From Oscillospiraceae bacterium (GTDB lineage Bacteria; Bacillota; Clostridia; Oscillospirales; Ruminococcaceae): DNA of 5,321 nt. A program made the translations under genes and the position numbers. This document shows positions 1-5,321 of the stretch, piece by piece. How positions within the stretch are numbered: position 1 is the stretch's first letter; every line of letters begins with the position of its first letter. The notes beneath the pieces were generated by a model that searched no databases, was not told the origin of the DNA, and saw only the letters and a list, made by a program, of their open reading frames with translations. Where the stretch lies: contig CAAFQL010000225.1 of the NCBI GenBank assembly GCA_900765125.1, positions 1-5,321 of the forward strand, in the 5' to 3' direction.

Positions 1-3000
1 TATTTTGGAGGAGCTGTTCAGGCTAACTGGTTTTACGAAACCGACAAGGTAAAAGCAATAGCAGACAGCTATGTTTTTCACGGTCCGAAGTATCACGGGG
101 TAAACGGTCAGGAATTGCAAACTACAAGTTACAAGTTAAATGATACAGCAACTTATGCTTTGAAGCTAGCAAAAAGAGCTTCTGAAACAGAAAGCAACCG
201 TTTCTGTATGACAATTGCCGGATACGGAACTGGCAAATCTCATTTATCTGTAGCTCTTGCTTCACTTCTATCAGGTCATGACGAAGAACTTCGTCAGTTA
301 GTTCTGAAGAATATTTCTGCTGCGGATAGACAGATAGGGGAAGAAATCCAGACAGACCTTCATAAAAATCTTGTTATAGTACTAAACGGAATGCGTGACT
401 TCAACCTTAATAGCGAAATCCTTGCAACTGCAAAGAAAGCTCTTGCACAGCATAATCTATCCGCAGATATATTTGACGTACTTACAACACAATACAAACA
501 AGCTATAAGCTTCTTTACTAATACATTTGAAACTCATAAGGATAAGTATGACCATTATCTTGCTGATACCAGCCTGAGTGGTACAGTAACTCCCGAAGCC
601 ATAATCGAAGCTCTCGAAAACGCTGATAAAACGGTATTTAATGCTGTTAATGAAGTTTATAACGAATTCATGGGTACTTATATCTATGCTGAATCAGATG
701 TATCTGCCTCTGATGTACTAACTCTTCTTGTAAAGGAATACTGCATCGAAACACCCATATTTGACCGAGTTTATATCCTCTTTGACGAATTTGGAAGATA
801 CATTGAGTTTACAGCCAATAATCCTCGTATTGCAGGTGATTCGTCATTACAGCAAATATTTGAAGCAGTTCAGAATGCAGATGGCAGAATTGTTTTTGAT
901 GCTTTCATCCAGAGTGATCTAAATTCATATATAAGACGAGTTGAAAATGTGGGTGCAAATATTTCTCGATATGTTGGCAGATATGAAAATAGCGAGAAGT
1001 TTTATTTGTCATCGAACTTTGAAACAATACTAGCAAACCTAATTGAAAAGAAAGATGATAGTGCTTTTGAACGTGTAGTTGTAAGAAACATCGACGAGGT
1101 ATATGCTCAGTTCCACAAGAATACTTTTATGAGTTTATGCCGATGGGCCGCTCCTGAAATTGATAAAAGAGCTGTTTGGGTAAATCAGAGAATGTATTTT
1201 GATGTTATAGCTAAAGGCTGTTACCCTATACACCCTATAACCGTTTGGTTTTTGGCAAACACATCTTCATGGATGCAGCAACGTTCCACTATCGCCTATA
1301 CTTCAGAAATGTTTGAGGCTATTCAGGATAATGAGGTTAGCGGAAAATGGCTTCCTTACATATATCCAGCAGATATAATTGGTACAAGCCTTTTCGATGA
1401 AATGCTCAGTTCTGAAGAAAAAGGATTCGTAGCAAGTCAGAACTGCCTTACGTACCAGGCAATTATTACTAAGCTCAATGGAAAGATAAACGAAAATACA
1501 GTCAAAGTACTTCGTGCAATACTAATATGTAATATTCTCAAGTTCAGTTTTTATGACCGTAATAGTGCACTTACCTGTGTCAGACTTTGTTCAGGACTAA
1601 ATGAAGAAGACACGATAGCTGCCCTCTCAGGACTTGAAAATGAATATTGCGTAATAACTTACGATACAGATGCAAACAGATTCAATCTTAATGCTGAAGC
1701 TCATGGCAAGCAGGAGTATACCATCTGCATAATGAAGAAGATGACCATGCTTCGAGGTTATGATCCTATTGAAGAACTGGACGAGGAACTATCTAACGAA
1801 CTAAGGCTCACTGCTCCTGTTTCAACCCAATTTAGTCAGGAAAACAATATTTCTTCACTAGAGTGGCAGTATAATAAGGTACTCATTAATGTGTCAAAAA
1901 TCAATGAAATGTATTGCCGTTCTCTCATTGCAAAGGTAAAAGACGCAATAGACGGCGAAATGCATCGTGGAATTCTTGTTTACTTGTATTGTGGTAAAAC
2001 CTCCGAAAGAGATATTCCGATAGTCACTAAACTTATCAAGATTTTGGAACTTCAAAAGTTACCTATTGTTTTTTGCCTTCTGTGCGATGAAGAAGAAAAA
2101 TGGGTTGGTTATCTAAAACGACGTGCGGCTTTTCGCAAGTTCACTGAATCAGAAAAAGAAATGTACGCTCGCTTCCTCGGCAAAGAAAGTCGTGCAATCA
2201 TACGAACAATTTCATCAGAATTCACACGAATGGCAGGTGAAAAGAAGGTTCTTACTGATAATGGCATTGATACTCTTACAGGTAGAATTAATCAGTATTG
2301 CTATGACAAGTTCAAAAAGTGTTATCCTAATGTAATTCCATTCTCTTTCACTGAATTTGAAAAGAAGCCTACTCCTATGGCTAAAAAAGCACTGCTTTCT
2401 ATGTGTCGAAATATGATTGCAGGAACAATGTGTAACAAACAGTCATATCAGGGACTTGATCCAACTGAGAAAAGACGCATTGTCACCGCTTTGCACACAC
2501 AAACGCCTGCAACATCATGGCAGGTTTTTAATGCTAACTATAATCTTTGTGAACCACGGAACTCCAAGGTAAAGAAAATCTTTCAGGAAGTTATGGAGAA
2601 ATTTTCTGCTGATAGCCAACATACCATAGGTCAGCTGTTCGGAAATTATTGTTATGCTCCTTATGGTCTAAACTATTATTCACTTTTTTTGTTTATCATA
2701 TATGTTCTTTCACTGAACATCAAAAAGATAAGCATATTTGACGGGACTGTGCTGATGACGAAGCAGCAGTTTATCGACAACTATCTGCAAAGCAACAGAA
2801 AGATGCTTGAAAATATATTGAAACTTCGTGTTGTACTAAAAAAACAGACTGACGATGAAGCACTTACCGATCTTATAAAAGATATAAAGCAGCTTGTCTA
2901 TACTGAGAGATGCCCTGAGTATTCTAAACAGTTAAAGTTGCTTGTAGAAGCTTCTGAAAACACTGACTCTATTAAGGGTGAAATAGCCGCCTGCGAAATG

Positions 3001-4200
3001 AAGCTCCAACAAGGTGTTATTTACAACACTACTAAATATGGATTCTTAACAAAAGCGGAAAATGCTATTGATCAGTGCAGAAGTACATTTAATCTGATAC
3101 AAATAGTTTCGGTACTGACAAGCATTGAGAAGCCAGATGTCGATAGTAAAATCGAAGAATATTCAGAATATTTGTACAGTCCGACATATGTAGCTCGTGT
3201 AGAAAAAATATTGACTAATGCAACAAAGATACTCGATGAGAATTTTTCTCCTTTTGTTGCAAAATTGAAATGTGCTTATTCACAGTCGAGTGAGTTCAAG
3301 AAGAAATACCAACGAACCGCAAAAAAGCTTCAAGAACTTGGTAAAAAAGAGTACGCCAGCATACTGAAAACTCGCATAGAATCAGTTCTACAGGAAGCAG
3401 AGCTTGAACAGAAGTATGCAGCTACAATAACAGATGCTCGTCGTTTCATATCTGCTATTGATAATTCAGTACATACCTTTGATTACCCGAAATGTGTGGA
3501 AACAACAGCACAACTTTCTGGATGGGTTGATACATTTACAGCCGCTGATGATATGGTGAATTCGGTCAGGGATGACTTCATCGCTCGCCTGCGTGAAGCT
3601 CAGGATAAAGTCAATAATCAGACGACCCAGCTCAGCAAGCAAATTCAGCAAGTTTTGAAAGAAATAGAAACTCCTACAGAAAGTTATTCACTACTGTCAG
3701 AGCATATCACTAAGGCAATCCGTACTAATCCTGATGAAAAGACCTTAATCACACTGACTAATGCTCAGAACCTCATTAAGGAGTTTGCGAGAGTCAGATC
3801 AAGCATAGTTCAGATAGATAATTCAATTATTGAAAACCTTGAAGAAGAATACAATAACAACTGGAAAGACACAGTCTGTGATCGGTACATGGTTGAGTAT
3901 ATCACTTCTTTAAAGGAAAATCAGGTTCAGAAACGAAATGAGTGGTTAAGAAAGAACATACTGAATGTAAAAGAATCAATCGCATCAATGACAATCTCCC
4001 AATGCGTTCAGTGGCAAGGAATAATATCGAAACTGCCAGAATTCTTAACGGATAAGGATTTGGAAGACATTACACTTCTTTCTTCTATGATTACTGATAA
4101 GATAAAGGCTCAAAAAATTAATGGTATTATTGAATTGTATGCTGCTCTCTCTGATGAAGAAAAATCGGAATGCTTGCGTAAACTTCAGGAATTTCGTTAA
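1..4200 (+). CDS. Giant P-loop ATPase of anti-phage/DNA-modification type, BrxC/PglY-like (5'-truncated by window edge)
   Basis: Likely the ATP-driven motor or switch subunit of a multi-gene defence complex in the cytoplasm; its substrate is not visible. The frame is open from base 1 (YFGGAVQANWF...), so the start is upstream. The TTG at 115 is an internal Leu codon with protein-like sequence before it. In window-residue numbering (1399 residues), Walker A GYGTGKSH is at 74-81 and Walker B VYILFDEFGRY ends in D262-E263. FIQSDL (302-307) and VGRYE (325-329) fall where related ATPases, as I remember them, have an HQ segment and a GRFED segment. PIHPIT begins near 409, and R428 in QQRS is a candidate arginine finger. 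An alpha/beta segment (GILVYLYC... LPIVFCLLC) lies near 655-690, and PYG is at 887-889 before a hydrophobic helix. Residues from about 1100 are highly charged and helical, probably coiled coil. The gene ends TAA followed at once by in-frame TAG. A BrxC/PglY relation is inferred from motif order; a DUF499-like or phosphorothioation-linked ATPase is possible. Coding status is near certain, family moderate. Confidence 0.85.
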   Translation, partial: YFGGAVQANWFYETDKVKAIADSYVFHGPKYHGVNGQELQTTSYKLNDTATYALKLAKRASETESNRFCMTIAGYGTGKSHLSVALASLLSGHDEELRQLVLKNISAADRQIGEEIQTDLHKNLVIVLNGMRDFNLNSEILATAKKALAQHNLSADIFDVLTTQYKQAISFFTNTFETHKDKYDHYLADTSLSGTVTPEAIIEALENADKTVFNAVNEVYNEFMGTYIYAESDVSASDVLTLLVKEYCIETPIFDRVYILFDEFGRYIEFTANNPRIAGDSSLQQIFEAVQNADGRIVFDAFIQSDLNSYIRRVENVGANISRYVGRYENSEKFYLSSNFETILANLIEKKDDSAFERVVVRNIDEVYAQFHKNTFMSLCRWAAPEIDKRAVWVNQRMYFDVIAKGCYPIHPITVWFLANTSSWMQQRSTIAYTSEMFEAIQDNEVSGKWLPYIYPADIIGTSLFDEMLSSEEKGFVASQNCLTYQAIITKLNGKINENTVKVLRAILICNILKFSFYDRNSALTCVRLCSGLNEEDTIAALSGLENEYCVITYDTDANRFNLNAEAHGKQEYTICIMKKMTMLRGYDPIEELDEELSNELRLTAPVSTQFSQENNISSLEWQYNKVLINVSKINEMYCRSLIAKVKDAIDGEMHRGILVYLYCGKTSERDIPIVTKLIKILELQKLPIVFCLLCDEEEKWVGYLKRRAAFRKFTESEKEMYARFLGKESRAIIRTISSEFTRMAGEKKVLTDNGIDTLTGRINQYCYDKFKKCYPNVIPFSFTEFEKKPTPMAKKALLSMCRNMIAGTMCNKQSYQGLDPTEKRRIVTALHTQTPATSWQVFNANYNLCEPRNSKVKKIFQEVMEKFSADSQHTIGQLFGNYCYAPYGLNYYSLFLFIIYVLSLNIKKISIFDGTVLMTKQQFIDNYLQSNRKMLENILKLRVVLKKQTDDEALTDLIKDIKQLVYTERCPEYSKQLKLLVEASENTDSIKGEIAACEMKLQQGVIYNTTKYGFLTKAENAIDQCRSTFNLIQIVSVLTSIEKPDVDSKIEEYSEYLYSPTYVARVEKILTNATKILDENFSPFVAKLKCAYSQSSEFKKKYQRTAKKLQELGKKEYASILKTRIESVLQEAELEQKYAATITDARRFISAIDNSVHTFDYPKCVETTAQLSGWVDTFTAADDMVNSVRDDFIARLREAQDKVNNQTTQLSKQIQQVLKEIETPTESYSLLSEHITKAIRTNPDEKTLITLTNAQNLIKEFARVRSSIVQIDNSIIENLEEEYNNNWKDTVCDRYMVEYITSLKENQVQKRNEWLRKNILNVKESIASMTISQCVQWQGIISKLPEFLTDKDLEDITLLSSMITDKIKAQKINGIIELYAALSDEEKSECLRKLQEFR

Positions 4201-4208
4201 TAGAATTA

Positions 4209-4253
4209 GCTGTGACTATTTGATGATTTAATAACCTTACACAGCATCAAATA
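4209..4253 (+). repeat. Interleaved inverted repeats in the ATPase 3' region (pseudoknot-like arm order)
   Basis: Two perfect inverted repeats overlap just after the ATPase stop codon. The first pairs GCTGTG (4209-4214) with CACAGC (4240-4245). The second pairs TATTTGATG (4217-4225) with CATCAAATA (4245-4253). The arms come in the order 1-2-1'-2', so the RNA could form either a pseudoknot or two competing hairpins; the arms share base 4245. No T-tract follows, so it does not look like a standard terminator. With no spacer between the two 3' arms, a classical H-type fold would be strained, and competing hairpins or a DNA-level protein site are equally possible. The 4254-4338 stretch beyond it holds only a weak 5-bp hairpin (TTGAT/ATCAA, 4290-4303) and nothing else I recognise. 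Confidence 0.45.
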
Positions 4254-4338
4254 AGAGGGCTTCTGCAATATATTGGGCGAAAAGGTTGCTTGATTGGCAT
4301 CAACTCTGACCCCACTGGATTCAAAGTTCCCATAAAAG

Positions 4339-4374
4339 ACGTAAAGGACGGCACAACGACCGTCCTTTTTACGT
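4339..4374. terminator. Probable bidirectional Rho-independent terminator between convergent genes
   Basis: A 9-bp perfect stem, AAAGGACGG (4343-4351) with CCGTCCTTT (4360-4368), closes an 8-base loop. The outer bases ACGT (4339-4342) and ACGT (4371-4374) can extend it across a 2-base bulge. On the + strand the GC-rich core is followed by TTTTT (4366-4370), a good terminator for the ATPase transcript. Read on the - strand the same core is followed by TTT and then an interrupted TCTTTT run, so it should also work, perhaps less well, for the NYN gene. The outer stem reaches the last base of the NYN stop codon (4374-4376), so that mRNA would have almost no unpaired 3' UTR. Confidence 0.8.
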
Positions 4375-5321
4375 TATTTCTGTATCTCAATCACAAACTT
4401 TCCCTCGGAGTTGACCTTGAGCCGCAAGGTCTTGACGTACCGATTACAGAAGTTCTCCATTTCCTTCTTGGTAGCGGTAACTCTTGTAGCTTCATAAATC
4501 TTCTGCGTGAGTTCCAGAGGATTTTCCCCATAGAGGGTGGGGAGGTGCTTTTCAAGCTCTGCAAAGAGAACAGCTCGCTTCATGTCCTCGGTGGCAGCGG
4601 AGCAGAAATCGTCAATGGCACAATAATAGATACCGTGCTGTGTGAGGGCATTTTTTATCGACGTTCCACACTTCTCATATTCGTACATAACAAGGAAGTG
4701 AGCTTTCGGCAGGCTCTCAATGAGTCCCCAAAAGTCGGAATCACTCGACACAATAATATACGATGTTATCCCGTCACGGTAGAAGTTAGTGACAACACTC
4801 GCTGTCATTCGTAGATCAACCAGGGACTTTCTGTCGGTCACACGATCGATCTCAATATGTTCAACGGGTATCTGCGTGAATTTGGAGAGCCAGTCCCAGC
4901 CAGCGGTAGTGTTCGGATCGTCATAGAGCGTGATTTTTTCGATCTTGGCAAGTTCAACTTGATTTAAGCCTTTCAGAACACTATACAGCTTAAAGGGATT
5001 GCTGTTCTCACAATCGACGGCAATTGCTGTTTTCTCAGAACTTTCTATAAATTCATAAATATTATTTCGTGTCTCATCATCAGCGTCCTTATATTTCGTG
5101 AAGTCTGTGAAGCTGTCATTATGCTGACCGTAGATGATCTTCAGAAACTTGCGGTCGGAATAGACGATGCTCCCCACATCGGCAGGCTGCCAGTGAATAT
5201 ACATCTGAAACGGGTAATGTTCGATGTTCGCCATGTATTTGGTGAACTCCTGCTTCATGACACCGTTCTTGTTGTATTTCGGGACAAAAAACAAGTCTCG
5301 GATATACTCCCAATTCAGCCA
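4374..5321 (-). CDS. NYN-domain (PIN-like) protein, probable ribonuclease (5'-truncated by window edge)
   Basis: Predicted cytoplasmic metal-dependent RNase of the NYN/LabA-DUF88 group within the PIN-like fold; its target RNA is unknown. The window shows the last 315 residues plus TAA. The frame is open to base 5321 (WLNWEYIRD... before an internal TTG Leu codon at 5294), and no good ribosome-binding site precedes the internal ATGs at 5258 or 5234, so the start lies outside. In window-residue numbering, an N-terminal region of about 95 residues of unknown function is followed by the NYN core. Strand 1 is AIAVDCENSNP with D103 and N106. LYDDPN follows, then KSLVDLRM with D169, and then the hallmark SSDSDF at 192-197 (D194 and D196). 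These acids form the expected metal site, so the enzyme appears intact. After about residue 245 a small alpha-rich domain ends in a predicted beta hairpin, perhaps winged-helix-like. There is no signal peptide or membrane segment in the visible part. It converges on the ATPase gene and is richer in G+C, so a functional link is not shown by the layout. Confidence 0.88.
   Translation of the reverse strand, partial: WLNWEYIRDLFFVPKYNKNGVMKQEFTKYMANIEHYPFQMYIHWQPADVGSIVYSDRKFLKIIYGQHNDSFTDFTKYKDADDETRNNIYEFIESSEKTAIAVDCENSNPFKLYSVLKGLNQVELAKIEKITLYDDPNTTAGWDWLSKFTQIPVEHIEIDRVTDRKSLVDLRMTASVVTNFYRDGITSYIIVSSDSDFWGLIESLPKAHFLVMYEYEKCGTSIKNALTQHGIYYCAIDDFCSAATEDMKRAVLFAELEKHLPTLYGENPLELTQKIYEATRVTATKKEMENFCNRYVKTLRLKVNSEGKFVIEIQK

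Noticed and set aside
7..13. GGAGGAG, a strong Shine-Dalgarno-like string
   Set aside because: No ATG, GTG or TTG follows at usable spacing. It encodes Gly-Gly-Ala in the ATPase frame, and the nearest ATG (71) is out of frame and hits a stop after ten codons.
115..117. TTG at 115 as the start of the ATPase gene
   Set aside because: The frame is open all the way to base 1 and the 38 codons before it read as plausible protein (FHGPKYHGV block), so this is an internal Leu codon of a gene cut by the window edge, although an AGGA lies just before it.
2123..2335. 70-codon + frame inside the ATPase gene
   Set aside because: It is an out-of-frame shadow of a well-supported gene, with no recognisable product.
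2659..2720. Hydrophobic run after PYG as a membrane segment in the ATPase
   Set aside because: It is a single short run in a soluble ATPase, in the place where related proteins carry a buried helix after the PYG motif; no charge pattern or second segment supports membrane insertion.
3466..3651. 61-codon antisense frame inside the ATPase gene
   Set aside because: It lies opposite the helical C-terminal region, with no motif or start signal.
4244..4303. GCATCAA occurring twice (4244-4250 and 4297-4303) as a direct repeat
   Set aside because: Seven bases is within chance expectation for two copies this close in A+T-rich DNA, and there is no third copy or regular spacing; no CRISPR-like array is present.
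4311..4332. GGATTCAAAGTTCC as a tRNA T-arm remnant or attachment site
   Set aside because: The loop resembles a T-loop but the flanking bases do not form the five-pair stem, no other tRNA arms are present, and no matching repeat or integrase is in the window.
4290..4814. 174-codon open frame on the + strand
   Set aside because: It is almost wholly antisense to the NYN gene, whose catalytic motifs show which strand is coding; it runs through the terminator hairpin and has no convincing start.
5292..5294. TTG at 5294 as the start of the NYN gene
   Set aside because: The same frame continues open to base 5321 with protein-like sequence (WLNWEYIRD) and no ribosome-binding site fits, so the gene is cut by the right edge.
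5119..5313. 64-codon - strand frame overlapping the NYN gene
   Set aside because: It is a frame-shifted shadow of the NYN coding sequence, with low-complexity Cys/Arg/His-rich product typical of false frames.

Overview
The window holds two convergent protein genes, both cut by the window edges, separated by 173 bp of non-coding DNA. By eye, the A+T-rich composition and general protein style suggest a low-GC Firmicute, perhaps a gut clostridium of the Ruminococcus type. This is an impression: the window has no rRNA, tRNA or housekeeping marker to test it.

Left, 1-4200 (+): the 3' 1399 codons of a very large P-loop ATPase. Its frame is open from base 1, so the real start lies upstream of the window. 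It has a clear Walker A (GYGTGKSH), a Walker B inside a DEFGRY block, an HPIT...QQRS segment with a candidate arginine finger, a PYG motif followed by a hydrophobic helix, and a long helical C-terminus. This architecture resembles the giant ATPases of anti-phage systems (BrxC/PglY of BREX and related DNA-modification or restriction loci). The assignment is motif-based, from memory, and stays at superfamily level.

Middle, 4201-4373: a short intergenic region. Just after the ATPase stop lie two interleaved inverted repeats (4209-4253) whose arm order is that of a pseudoknot or of two competing hairpins. A GC-rich hairpin with a T-tract (4339-4374) looks like a shared terminator for both genes. 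Nothing was recognised between these two elements.

Right, 4374-5321 (-): the C-terminal 315 residues of a NYN-domain (PIN-like) protein, a probable metal-dependent ribonuclease. The acidic set is D103, D169 and SSDSDF, and a small C-terminal domain follows. This frame is also open to the window edge, so the start lies beyond 5321.

The two genes face each other, so they are not one operon. The NYN gene is visibly richer in G+C (about 47% in hand-counted lines, against about 37% in the ATPase gene), which may mark the boundary of an acquired island. If the ATPase belongs to a defence locus, its partners (methyltransferase, nuclease, phosphatase or sulfur-modification genes) should lie to the left of this window. 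The NYN protein could be an accessory RNase or an unrelated neighbour.
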